A DNA stretch of 64,000 bases from Manis javanica. Taxonomy: Eukaryota; Chordata; Mammalia; Pholidota; Manidae. The position numbers and the translations under genes are program-made. Shown here piece by piece: positions 22,896-34,395 of the stretch (position 1 is the first letter of the stretch; each line of letters begins with the position of its first letter). The notes beneath the pieces were generated by a model. That model was given only the letters and a program-made list of their open reading frames with translations. It did no database searches and was not told the DNA's origin. The DNA is taken from positions 1,798,001 through 1,862,000 of the forward strand of contig NC_133166.1 in NCBI RefSeq assembly GCF_040802235.1. Reading direction: 5' to 3'.

Positions 22896-24174
22896 ACTGT
22901 TTTGTTTGTTTTTAAAAAGAAGATGTGGCATCTGATGCCTGCAGAGGGAAATTGATTGGTGAGTTAGTGGCAAGATTCATTTGGTTTAACAAACATCTGT
23001 TGAGAAGCTGCGGTGTATCCTGTCCTCTGCTTAGCACTGCAGATGAAATCTGAAGTAGGGATGCCAGCCTCTTCCGTCTCCAGAATTCTTTTCATCACTG
23101 ATGTTGCTTTGCCTACCCCAGGGCCTCAGCAAGTGTTTGTTGAATTCCAGCCCAGAGTTCCTTCCTCTTCACTACAGCTGCCTTCTGTGATTACCAGCTT
23201 CCCTGAGTAACTCATAGCAGTGTGAGACAGAAATAAGTAAGTTCCTTAAGGAGTAATTCAGAGACTGGGCTGTGTTCTTCATTTTACCGACTTTATTGGG
23301 GTCCCAAGACTCCAATAAGGAGAGAGGGTTCATGTAATCCAGAAATCCATATATCACAGATGAAAGAAAGGGAGGGTCTGTACCGAAACGGGGAATGATT
23401 TCCTGTTGAAACATCTTTGATGAGGCAACACAGGATGCATAACGGGTTCAAAGATCAGCTCCACTTCACCCAAGGTCTGGAGAGAGTTGGTGCTTCTGGG
23501 CAGCCTGGATGTCCTCTGGGTTCTGTCTTGTTCTTGTCCCTTGAGATCTGATTTCTTGCAGAGTGTCTCATTCTTCCTTTAGGGGCTTTACTGTTGGTTT
23601 GAGATTTACTTAATTGTTAGAAACAGTCTTTATTTCTGAGGAAGACATTGCTTCTTCTTTATCTAGTCATCAGAACAGTGACTGGGCTGTGCAGCTGCCC
23701 CTCCCTCTGTGATTCACAGACCCAGCGTCTTCCTTTGGCTGCTGCATTATTTCTGGGAGCTCAATATTCTTCTACTATCGTGGAGTCGGATGGGGTTTTG
23801 AACTCTTTGCATGGAATGAGTCATGCATTGCTTTGCATCCAAGTTGTAAATGATTTATCCTTTGGGGAAAAACATGCCTCCATGATACATTTCTCTGTGA
23901 CAATGACATTTTGCAGTAGCAATTTGGGACGTCATCTCTTCCAGGCCCGTATGAGATGGCTTGCAATCTTCTCCTCTTTATTAATTTTTGCTGCCCTTGC
24001 CAGTAGTTACGTCTTGGCAGCACTGTGCACTGGCATTTCCTAAAGCAAAGGAAAGGGATACAATTTCCAGTGGCATAATTCTTGGAAAACTTAGAAACTA
24101 GAACTGGTGATTTCACCTGTTTCACACATTGGCCAATTTAATCACATCTAGAATAGGTATATTATTCTTAATAA
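22896..24174. other. Non-genic stretch with L2 remnants
   Basis: An inverted L2 end remnant lies at 22980-23050 ('aacaaacatctgttgagaag'). A sense L2 end lies near 23110-23145 ('cagcaagtgtttgttgaattc'). The 131-residue frame at 23648-24043 has no recognisable domain. Confidence 0.35.
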
Positions 24175-24375
24175 TAAAAATAGTAGTAGCTAATTTCCTG
24201 TTGGTTTTTTACTATGTGCTGGGTACTATTCTCAGCTCATTAATAGAGACTAGATCATTGAATCATTATTACCATGCTATGAGGTACGTAGTACACCATT
24301 ATGTAAAGAAGGGAATGAGTCAGGGAAATGTTGATACTTACCCAGTCCGTAAGTAGCAACGGCAGGACTTGACTT
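24175..24375 (-). repeat. MIR SINE, inverted
   Basis: 'tttttactatgtgctgggta' near 24205-24224, 'accatgctatgaggtacgta' near 24271-24290, then a degraded tRNA-related half. Confidence 0.65.
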
Positions 24376-24487
24376 GGATGGTATAGACCCACTACACAGC
24401 GTGCTTCTGGGATGGAATAGCCACTCTGGATTTCAGACTCACATTGCTGACTCATTTTTGTCTCCAATAAGCCTTTTCCTCATAGGC

Positions 24488-25215
24488 TAGTGTTTCAGTT
24501 GTATATTGTTACATAACAAATAACTGCAGACATAGAGGCTTGAAACAGTAAGTTAGTTGTGCTAAAGGAGAAACTTGGCAGCATCCATCTAGATGTGGTT
24601 AGGAGCCCTCTGTGGACAGGAGCAAGGGACAAAACTTTTCTAGAGAGGGTGCAGAAGCGAAGCAAGGCAGTAATTTGGGTATAGTTTAAGCAGTTGTCTT
24701 ATTTGAGAAAAGCCTAGTTGATTGCTTGTGGCTTGCTGTCCTTAAGTTTGGATTTCTTAATCTTGAGGCATTTATAGGTTTAGGTCAGCAAGCTGGCCAG
24801 TACTTTTGCAGGTCCTGCTTGGGCTGTGGTTGGAGGGTGGCTGGGCCTGGAATGTTCAGATGGATCCACTAATTTGCCTGGTGCCTGGAGGGGATGGTGG
24901 CTGGAAAGCTGGGCTCAGCTGGCACATGTAGTGGTTGAGTCTCTTTGCTCTCCAGGTGGACTCTCCATCTGTTTCCATGGGTCAGACTCCATCTGTGGGA
25001 GCACAAAAGCCGAAGCTGCCAGGCTCTCTGAAGGGTCAGGTCTGGAATTGGCAGAGCACCACTTCTGCTACCTTCCTTTGGTTAAATCAAGTCACAGGAT
25101 CAGCCAGATTCAGTGTGGAGTGGACTGCTCAGGGTGTGAATATTGGAGGCATGGTTCACGCAGCCCCATGTGTGGAGCCTGCCGCCACAGCTGGCCAGCA
25201 TGGCCTGTCTGGTAG
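24488..25215 (-). mobile_element. MaLR/ERVL-type LTR, inverted, probably with inserted sequence
   Basis: The left end resembles an inverted MaLR LTR 3' end ('ttgttacataacaaataact' near 24507-24526). The right part carries the LTR-like 'gtcacaggatcagccagatt' near 25091-25110. At about 730 bp it is longer than one LTR, so 24560-24830 may be a separate insertion. The 129- and 94-residue frames over it are not genes. Confidence 0.5.
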
Positions 25216-25317
25216 ATGACAGTGGTTTATCAGATCGGGGCAGGGGGATGTGATGTTAGATGAGTGACCTACACATCTCTCAGCTTCTGGTTCTTTCTCT
25301 GGAAAAGAGGGAGGGAA

Positions 25318-25545
25318 GCTAGCAGTAGTTGCTGACACTAATTGACTATCACTCTGTGCCAGGCACCCTTCTAAGTACTTTACATACATTAACTCATTTA
25401 AGCCTCTCAGAGACCCTATGAAGCAACAAGGAAATTCAGATATAAATATGTGATGTCATCTGCCTGAGGTCACATGGCTGGTGAGCAGCAGCCCTGGGAT
25501 TTGGGACCAGGCAGTGTGGTTCCTTAGTCTGTGCTCTTAAAATGC
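25318..25545 (-). repeat. MIR SINE, inverted, near full length
   Basis: 'actctgtgccaggcaccctt' near 25351-25370, 'tacattaactcatttaagcc' near 25385-25404, 'tgcctgaggtcacatggctg' near 25461-25480, then the tRNA-related end. Confidence 0.8.
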
Positions 25546-26164
25546 TGTGCATTTCTCAAAAGTAACCACTTCCCAGGGAAACATCAATGAGATTTTTCAG
25601 GTCAAGTGCTTTTAGTACGGTGTGTGGTACAATGTAAGTGCTCCCAAGTCAGCAGGGGCTACGAATGTTCACAGAATTAATGTCATCCTGAGAGGCCCGG
25701 CTCGTCACTGTAGTCTTTCATTCCTTGGCTAAAATGAGTACAAGCTGTTCGTTCCCATTTTTCTTTATATGAGTCTATGTAATAGTCCCATTTCACACAT
25801 ATTTGGGCCCATCTCAACTATAATTTGTTTCCTGGATTTGCTTCTTTGCCCACAGCTGAGGGAGTCTTGTACTTTCCTTCCAGGATATTGCTTTAATTGA
25901 TGTTCTGCTTAACAAACCTATCTGCACTCTGAAAATGATGCTGATTGTTTGAACTTGAACTCCAGTTCCAGAAGCTCCACTGCTCTGTTTCAGATCCACT
26001 GGGTCCTCAGCATGATACAAAGTATTTAAACCAACTCTGTATGTTTGGATTTTTCTATCCCTGTCCCTGGGCTCTTAGGTTTGGTCTGTCTCCTGACATT
26101 GTGAATGAGTTTGTGTATCTGCTTCCTCTTTCCCCTTTCCACATTACTCAGCAGGGTTTTCTGA
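25546..26164. other. Non-genic stretch
   Basis: No gene. A possible MIR remnant lies near 25570-25665. Confidence 0.35.
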
Positions 26165-26798
26165 CTTACTGATTGGGCTTTTTCCCCCCATAGAATTAAG
26201 ATAGCCTCTCTGCTCCTTGTTTCTTGCTGAGTGTAGGTATAGCCAAGGTTAAAAAACAGAAAGATTTATCCTTGATTCTTTTGTTCTCTCGCCACATATG
26301 CATCAGCAAGTCCCATTGGCTCTGCCTCTGAACTACATCCCTGGTCTGTCTCCTTATCTACCATCACCACCTGTCATGTGGACTCACGCACAAGGTGCCT
26401 CCCTCCTGTTCCAGCTTGCATTCTTGCCCACCTTTTGAACATTTGCCATACAGCATCCAGAATGGTATTTGAAGATATAATCAGATGTTGTCATTCTCTT
26501 GCTTAAAACTTTCCAATGGTTTCCATAGCATTTGCACTAAATGTGAGTCTGACCAGGGCCCAACAAGGACCTGCTTGATCTGGGCTTATTTTCTTCAACC
26601 TCATCCCCCAACCCTCTTCCTGTGTATTTTCTTTGCAGTGCTTATCACTCTCTGGAATTATTTATTCTTTATTGTCTCACCGATACATTTCCCCCACCCA
26701 AACTCCCACCACTATATAGAAAGGGTGACTATGTAGGGGGCTTTTCTTGTTCACTGCCATGTTCCTAAGGCTGGAAGCATCATGTGCTAAGCATGTTT
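26165..26798 (+). mobile_element. L2 LINE 3' region, interrupted by an ERV insertion
   Basis: Sense L2 in order: 'cagcatccagaatggtattt' near 26452-26471, 'cttgcttaaaactttccaat' near 26499-26518, 'gacctgcttgatctgggctt' near 26568-26587, and 'gtgcttatcactctctggaa' near 26639-26658. The younger retroviral copy has landed close to its 3' end. Confidence 0.75.
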
Positions 26799-26799
26799 A

Positions 26800-26814
26800 A
26801 ATTAACTGTGAGTC
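26800..26814 (+). repeat. Target-site duplication, left copy
   Basis: 'aattaactgtgagtc' is repeated exactly at 27926-27940, flanking the retroviral insertion. Fifteen bases fits L1-type target-primed insertion. Retroviral integrase leaves 4-6 bases. Confidence 0.9.
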
Positions 26815-27925
26815 CACATGCCTAGGGTGCCTAACTGGTTTTCTTGGCTTCACTGAAGATGGCTGGTAATTACAGATCTGCTTTGTTTATGTAACTGTAT
26901 TCCTATTATGTTAATATGTGTGTGTAATTTAGTTAGTAGTTTAAAACCTATACATGCTTAAGTTACTCTGCAAGAAGATATGTCAAAGAAATAATCAATC
27001 TTCCCATGTTTTCTTCCATCTGTTACCTCTATAGCTTTTCTTCTTCCTTCCTAACTACAACCCTTAAATAGAATTTGTACCTCATATCGAATTTACCGAG
27101 TATCATAATTCTTCCAAGTGGTAAAGATACCTCAAGACAAATGCTGGGCATAGAAGCCACAGGGCATAAATCTGCAAAGAAGTAAAAAGCTAACCTTTTC
27201 AAACAATATGGCTTCTCTCTCACTTACTAACTTTACATCTCCCTGTACGGCCCCGGAAGATGACTGGTTAGCCAGAGACGGGTAAGATTCCTCAAGGGAG
27301 GAACAACCTAAGACAGGCACAGTCGCAGGGGGGCCATCAGGTGAGAAATTGGGGATCAACAGTGGCGAAGCTTAGAACCTCACACCCCCTGTTTTGAGAG
27401 AAATCTTCTGCATCCGTGGATGTTTTATTGCCCTTCTCTAGCTCGGATTAACACATAGTCTACAGGCACACACCTGATCATCTACAATTGCTCTCTTACA
27501 ACACTAAACTATGTTTTCTACCTTTATCTTGCATCTACCTACCACTTCAGCATTTTATTAAAAATAAAAAAAATAATAATAATAAAGGGAGAAGTGTGGG
27601 ATCCACATATAAATCAAGTATAAAAATCAAATGAATATTCATATTTGACCTGACTGTTTATAGTTCATAATGTGTGATCAAAACCGAAAGTTTCTGTGAT
27701 GAATGCCCTTGTACTGTTCGCCATGTAAGAACTTATTCACTATGTAAGAATTTGTTCACCATGTAAGAACTTGTTCGTTATGCTTCAGAAGATTGGAGAC
27801 TGACGAGAATTAGGCTTGAGATGGATTAATGATTGTGCATTGAGCATTGTCCCCCCTATACTGAATTTTATTGTTGTTAACAACCATTTGATCAATAAAT
27901 ATGAGAGATGCCCTCTCAAAAAAAA
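26815..27925 (+). mobile_element. Processed endogenous-retrovirus transcript copy (3' internal region + U3 + R + poly(A))
   Basis: A 1.1-kb insertion lies between exact 15-base target duplications. A polypurine tract ('aaagggagaag', 27584-27594) is followed directly by 'tgtggg' at 27595, the expected start of an LTR. The LTR sequence runs to 'ccctctc' at 27917 with an AATAAA at 27894-27899, then stops in a run of A instead of continuing into U5. The upstream 770 bases would be the 3' internal part of a retrovirus; no intact env or other retroviral gene is visible. The structure is that of a 5'-truncated retroviral RNA copied by L1 machinery. A second copy is at 1-256. The class is uncertain; the LTR start is compatible with class II. 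Confidence 0.8.
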
Positions 27926-27940
27926 AATTAACTGTGAGTC
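27926..27940 (+). repeat. Target-site duplication, right copy
   Basis: Exact repeat of 26800-26814, directly after the A-run (27918-27927, sharing two A residues). Confidence 0.9.
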
Positions 27941-29554
27941 TTCAGTTTTGTAAAAATCAGTCTATTATCATGTATTTTCTAAAACTTTATGCTGTATACT
28001 CCAGAATGATTCCATTAGCTAAGTGTAAAGCTGGAGGGAGCACATTTGATAATATTCTTTTCCTCATTCTTTCTCATAGTGGCTGAAAAAACATCTTTCT
28101 ACAATCTCTGCCCCCCACGGAGAGCGGCTGAGGATGATGACCAGTAATAACTAACATTTCCCCCTGGATAGCCTTAACCTCTTCACTCCCATCTGTGGGC
28201 AGTGACTCCTTCCCATCCATCCCTCTTACCCCTCCAATGGCAAACCTATCCTGCAGTCATGATTCCGATAGACATTCTGAAATCTGAATGCTATTGGCTA
28301 ACTCTTGAGCTTGGGCGTATCCTTTCAGCTTCTTTATTCTCATCACAATGGCCATGTTCACAAAGTTCATGTTGGATTATTATCTGTGCACTTCAAACAT
28401 TTTTTGGTCCCAGCCCAAATTGATCCAAACCAGGTTTTAATGTTTTCATTAGTTTTAAAGCAGTGTGAAAGCAGAAATGAAAAGGAAGAGAGAGAAAGTA
28501 AAAAATCTGGAGCATTAAAAAACTGGAAAAACTATTTCTAGACCTAAATGATAAGAGGTAACCTGGGAAAAGCTGACTGTTTCCAGACCTATGTGATAAG
28601 AGATAAAATTGAAAGAGGCTTTGAGCAACAAGGCCCACTGAAAATTTTCAGTTGAAATAACTTCACCAAGTGGAAACAAATAAGAATCACAACGTGGCCT
28701 TCTTATCTATTGTTTCAGGTAATTGCAGGGTTGCCATTAAGAGAGGAGGCATGGGGAAGAGAAAGCAATTAGCAGAGGTAGGCTTGAAAACACTTTTTAG
28801 GAAAGAACTTTGTGTGTGCACTGAAACATGAAACTTGGTAGAGGCAAATAGAATACAAATTTACAAGGTTTTTATGGGAGGTGAATTGCTAAGAAACCAT
28901 GAGCCTGGATTCAAAAAGCTCTTGACCATTGAGACCCCAAACAAATTTCAGACAGGCATACTTGCATCAGCAGGCTGAAGAATGTGGGCAGCCCCCAAAG
29001 AATGTATGCTCCCCAGTACCCACGTTAGCTATAGCCATAGTAGATAATGGAAAAGGGACACCCTTCACGGGGAAAGGGTCAGAGGCTACAGAGAAGAGCT
29101 GACAAAGTTCTTACCAGAGGGCAGAACCAGAGTCTAGGAAAGAAACTTGATTTCAGGCTTTCCGACCCGGATTTCAGAATGGTCAAGGACCATGGCTGCT
29201 GGCTGTTTTTGTTTCCCCCTTTCCAAACAAGGATTTTCATCTGCTGTTACTCTGTCCTTGTGCCGCCATTGTATATTGGGTATGCATTAGTGGGGTGGTA
29301 ACTTTCCTTTCTAGTTCATAGGACACTGGTCCACAGGAGACCAAATGGGAAGCATTATTGGGGATCTTGAGCTTGGAGCTCATGCAGTGACAGGGTAAGG
29401 TAAGTGCAGAAGGAAGACTGAAGCAGGGATTTGGTGATCAGCAGAGCAGACGGTGTTAGACACTGGTGGGGTTTACTAAACCATGTTCCCTTTGCCTTCT
29501 AGGTACCTACTAGTCTAATCCCTCAAAGTTAAATGAGACCCTGGGACTGATATA
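27941..29554. other. Non-genic stretch
   Basis: An imperfect short tandem duplication lies at 28525-28561 and 28565-28606 (shared 'agacct' and 'gataagag'). No gene, and no repeat family named with confidence. Confidence 0.35.
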
Positions 29555-29832
29555 CAATACTTCCAGCTTAGACCCTCCAAAATCTCTCTTGGAATCCTCC
29601 ACACTTCAGAGCATCCAGTGGAGGGCACAGGGGTGTCAGAGCCTTTAGATGGAAGGATCCTGGATCCCTGAATAACCAATGGGGTCAAGCCATTGACAGG
29701 CATTGGAATGTGACACAAACAGGAAGTAAGCCTTTAATATGTTAAATAACCCAGTAAACAAGCCTTTATTCTGTTGAGATTTTGGGATCACCTGTTACCA
29801 CAATTAGCCTACCTTGACCGATACACTAATCA
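29555..29832 (+). mobile_element. MaLR/ERVL-type LTR 3' end
   Basis: The terminus 'gttgagattttgggatcacc' near 29774-29793, followed by 'ctaccttgaccgatacac', resembles the ends of ancient ERVL/MaLR LTRs. The 5' boundary is unclear. Confidence 0.45.
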
Positions 29833-30014
29833 AATCTATACTCAGTGAAACATACAGAGTATGTTTTGGTTTTACCGATTGCCCTCCATTTCTCTTTCAC
29901 TGAGTAATTATAAAGGATCTCTGTGGCTAAAAACTTACTTCTGATTGAAACTAGATTTCTTTAATGTCTCATGTTACTGTTATTCCCTTGAAGTCAGTTA
30001 GTCCCCAGGTATTT

Positions 30015-30215
30015 TTGGCTGCCTAATCCTAACTCACTAGCTGTGTGACCTTAGGCATGTATTAACATGTCTGAGCCCCATGTGTAAAGTCTCTCCTCTG
30101 TAAATGGGGTTAATAATAGTACCCATCTTGAGTTGTTGTGAGAATCAAGTGGAGTCATCCATGTATCACGTGACCTGCACAGCATCTGACACATAGTACA
30201 TGCTTAATGTTATGT
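30015..30215 (+). repeat. MIR SINE
   Basis: 'actagctgtgtgaccttagg' near 30036-30055, 'ctctgtaaatggggttaata' near 30096-30115, and 'ctgacacatagtacatgctt' near 30186-30205. Confidence 0.85.
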
Positions 30216-31309
30216 CACCATCGTAAGTTGTTGGGTATAAACTTGGCACCAGGGACAGCACTGAATGAGTCATACAAGGTCTAACTTCTGTGAGATATCT
30301 GCTTATTTGATGGCCCTTATGTCTGATTATGCATTTGTTAAGTACAGTCTCTATAAGTACTTAAGTTTTAGAGAAAGGTTTTGTCTCTTTCCAGTTTACT
30401 CCAGGGAACACTGGCTAGGGTTGGGCAAGGTCTTTGTCTTCCCATCTGAGTGTTGTGTGTCAGTATCTATGTCCCCTCTGGTGGCTTTACTCTGTGCATG
30501 CACTCTTTGTCTCTTCCCTGTGGCAATTGGAGTGGGAGGAATACACGAAGGTTAAAATCCCTATTGGTGGAAGGAACTGCTTCCTGCTAGAACCACTTCC
30601 TCTTCAGAGTACTGAGGGGGAAAAGGCTGCCGCTAAAATTCTAGAAGTATTCTTTGCTCCTCTTTTCTCCTTGTTGTGAAGCTACACTGCCCAACCATCT
30701 CACTTCCACTGGGGGTGGGGTGGGTGGGTGAGTAACACTTGCAAGATCCAGGAGGTTGAGAATCCCTTCCCTTCTTTATTAACCTATTAGAACAGAGACA
30801 GAGCCTATACTAGTGATGGGCTCATCCAGCCCCTACACCATGCATTTAGGTGGCTGGTTTACCTGGACACCTGAGCTAGATCCTTATGCCCATGCAGTTG
30901 GCACGGGCCATCTGCCTGACCCACACTCCTCACTGATGCTAACTAGGTGGGCACACCCACTTGCCTTGGCATGTTTTATAGATGACCCATAGTGCAAACA
31001 CCAACATGTGTAAGACATATGCTCTTTTCTTTGTGTAATTTCAGGCACCAAAATATGCCTACACATAGGGGTGTGTGCATACAGACACGTGCGTATTCTT
31101 TTTTGCCTGGTAGAAATATGCTTCTGTGATGTTCCTTCTCCTCCCACACATGCCCCTCCATGGCTGGCACATCTCCTAATTATTCCCATCTACTCCCTCC
31201 CTATAGACCTTTTGTGTGTATATTTTGGCACACATTCTCTTGATTCCCTCTTGTTCTTTTCTCTCTCTCTTCTGCCTCCCTCCCTCTCCCTCCTTTTCAC
31301 AACTCTTTA
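30216..31309. other. Non-genic stretch downstream of LRRC55
   Basis: No gene is seen. A CT-rich low-complexity patch lies at 31258-31295. A second minus-strand AATAAA near 30774-30779 could serve as a more distal polyadenylation signal. Confidence 0.35.
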
Positions 31310-31333
31310 GAAAATGTGTTAAACTATACACTC

Positions 31334-31339
31334 TTTATT
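31334..31339 (-). promoter_or_regulatory. LRRC55: Candidate LRRC55 polyadenylation signal AATAAA
   Basis: On the minus strand AATAAA is followed by a T/GT-rich stretch ('gagtgtatagttt' and then 'ttttctaaagagttgtg'), the usual arrangement of signal and downstream element. No repeat surrounds it. Confidence 0.45.
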
Positions 31340-33639
31340 ATTAATGTACCTTTATGAAAAATTCTTCACAGTTACAAAAGTGCATGGTTATAAAATCATC
31401 TCCATACAAAGGTTGGCATCTTCTCTGTCCCCACCCTCCCTCACCCTCCCACCCCCAGACATCAGCATTCCATGGGACAGTGTTAGAAAAACAGCGCTCT
31501 GAGCACCCACAGCTCTCCCCGCAGTGCTGTGGCAGACACGGTGGTGATTTACACAGGCCCTTGCAGCGCGCCTCCCTCACTTGCCTTTTGTCTCCTTGTG
31601 GGGGCGGGGAGAGCAGACAAGCTTTGGGAAGATGTTCTTCTGAGGAATGGACAACGGTGTCTCTGTAACTCTTCCAAAGCTGGAAAGGATGTCAGAGTGA
31701 TATCAACAAAAACATCTACAGGGAAAATGGGGGCTGTAGGTCTTTCCTGGTGGCTGAAAAGAAATACCTGTCTTGGTCTGTTCGAATTCCATATGCCAAC
31801 CTCCTTGAAAGGAGCTAGCAAACTCTATAGCAACTCTGGGGACCTATTTCTGCAGGGTTCTGTGAAATTCTCTACAGGAATGGAGAAACAGGGTTGGGTT
31901 TGTCTGAGGGGGACCAGAAGCAATCGGTCTAGTGTAGTGTGATGCAGACATGGAGTCACACATGTTCTTGGTCCAGACCTTGACTCTCAGGACCCTGTTG
32001 CTTAGCTAAGCATTGATATGCTCAGGCCCAGTGTGAAGGAAGCTTCTATGATTTGGGCTAATATCTGAGGGTTGGAGAATGGAAGGAAGCAGTCAGGTTG
32101 TCATTAGGCTGCCTCAGTCAGGTATTTTTCTCCTTGTATTTTCTGAGCAGCTATCCCTGCCCAGCCCTAATCGTATTCCATCTTAGCTGTCAAGTGATGC
32201 AATAAACAGATGGCTGAGTAGACTGTATCAGAGAACTGAACTCAAGTCCTGTATCAGTAGACACCTGACATACATGGAACCTCATGAACAGACCCATGGA
32301 CTCAGAGACACCCCAAGACTTAGATGTTAACCAGCCTGGAAAGAACTTAATGAAGCCCTTATAGGAACACCAACAGGAGTTCTTGATCAGCAGAATTGTG
32401 GGAACAGTTCCAACCAGGACTGCTAGATGACCTCTAGCAGCGTGCCGGGAGAAGCTTGCTTCTGAGAGCCTGCACAAGACGCTGGTGGTGGAAGGCAGGG
32501 AGAAAAGGAATTTCTGGGCTGTAGGAAGGTTTCCTCATTGTGCTTTAGTTAGCTGGGGGCCTTCTAGCAGCTGGAGAAGAACCTGTTCTTTAAAAGCTAT
32601 ATATCATACTCAGACAGGCTTGCCACTAGTGGGGACTAAATATTCTCATTAGAAAGGATATTTGATCTCAAGGGGCATTTGGTATCTTGTTTGGTTCTAA
32701 TTCTATGTCAAAAAAAAGTACATAGAGTATACTAAAATATATTAACTATAGTTCAGCAAAGAGTCTCTAGATTATCATAGATGTATATGGTGTCCCTCTA
32801 CGGGAGACTTAACTATTTTTGTCAGGACTGTTACTTCTAAAAGTTCCTCCCCAGATACTTTAAACTGTCTGCTGGCTGGTGGAGGGCAGCCCCTGTCTGC
32901 CAGTCCCTGGACACAGAGGAAGGAGAAAGCAGGTACAGCTCTGCTCCAGATGTCACAGGAGCAGGGCTCTGGCCCAGATGTTATAAGTGAGAGAAAGGGG
33001 ACACAAAGTTCACATACCCCAGGTCTAGCAAAGTTTCTGGGCACTCTTTTGGTCAACTAGCTCAGGGAAGCATGAATAAAGGAAGACTTCCTGGAAAATG
33101 ACATGTTTTTCTCCTTCATTCCTTAGGAGGATGGGATGATGCAAGCTTGTGGAGCTGGGGCAAGGTAGAAAGCCCCTGTCCTTATTGTCTTCCTGGCCAG
33201 CCTTGCCAACACCTTGGACTGTACCTTAAAGTCTTCACCTATCCTGCAGGAGCTCTCAGCCCATAGCTTTCCTGCACCCTTTGTATCGCTTACAGCACAA
33301 CACAGCACGGCTTGAGTAGGTTAACACAGCTTCCTCTCCTTTCCCAAAGAACTTACGGTTTGCCTGACGGCCACCATGGCCACCAGTTCTAATGCATTAG
33401 TTACACGTTGCAAGGCAGGTGACTCCTATGCAGATGTTATCTGCACTGCCTCTGTGTTGCAGAGGTTGCAGTTTGCCTATGGTGAACATGTCTAAACCCG
33501 TACAGCAGCTGGGTTTCATTGCCCTTTATTTAGCTGTCCTACTAGGGCGTTCATGGCTGCTGAATCCTGGGGCCCTACTACCCAGCTGCCCCAGCATTCT
33601 CTTCCCCAGGTGCCTGGAAAAACATTAGAAAAAAGAACA

Positions 33640-33815
33640 AGTTGGAGTTAAGTCCCAACACTGCTGCTTAGGCAAGTCACACCTGCTCCCGAGTCTCTAT
33701 TTTCTAATCTGTAAATGGGAGTCATGATGTCCATTTACCTCCCACACGGGGTTGTTGTGGAAAGTCAAGGGGAATGATGCAAAAGCATTTCACAAAATGT
33801 CCAGTGCTGAACAGA
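33640..33815 (+). repeat. MIR SINE in the LRRC55 3' UTR (antisense)
   Basis: 'ctattttctaatctgtaaat' near 33697-33716, then 'cggggttgttgtggaaagtc' near 33748-33767. Confidence 0.75.
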
Positions 33816-33939
33816 CACAGGGAAGATTAAGATGAAGCTCATGAACGGATGACGATGAAGATGACGGTGATGATGACAACTGGGTGTGGCACATGAAGTT
33901 ACTGGGTTTTTGACTAACTGGGTGGATGCAGTGTCCCCA

Positions 33940-34135
33940 GATGGAGCTGCCTATCATCTTCCATGTAGAGTTTATCCAGGTAACCTTGGGTAATGTTCGC
34001 AGCTTTCTATAATTCATTCATTTGTAAAATGGGAATAACAGAAACCACCAGGCAGTGCTGCTGTGAGAATTGAAATAAATGAATCAATAGATTAAAAAGT
34101 GCCTAAAAGAGTTCCTGGCCCTTATTAGGAGCCTC
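33940..34135 (+). repeat. MIR SINE in the LRRC55 3' UTR (antisense)
   Basis: 'ttcatttgtaaaatgggaat' near 34017-34036, then 'gctgctgtgagaattgaaat' near 34057-34076. Confidence 0.7.
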
Positions 34136-34197
34136 ATCAGCACTCCTTGAAAGTGAACTTGTATAACTTTAGCAGGAACGACGATGTTCCCCAATGA

Positions 34198-34395
34198 GGA
34201 TAGGGTAGTGGAGAGAGCACAGGCTTTATTTTGCTCATTAAGCAACCTGTGGCTTTAACCGCTTGGAGCCTTAATTTCCTCATCTGTAGAATAGGAACAA
34301 CAGTGCTCACCTTCAAAGACTGCTGTGTGCGGTAAAGGGAATTGTCTGTGGAGAGAGCTTATCACAGTGCCCGGCACTGGCAAGTGCTCGGAAGT
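34198..34395 (+). repeat. MIR SINE in the LRRC55 3' UTR (antisense)
   Basis: 'gtagtggagagagcacaggc' near 34205-34224, 'ttaatttcctcatctgtaga' near 34271-34290, and 'cacagtgcccggcactggca' near 34363-34382. Confidence 0.8.

Noticed and set aside
24826-25219. 129- and 94-codon frames
   Set aside because: They lie within an inverted MaLR-type LTR; no conserved protein content.
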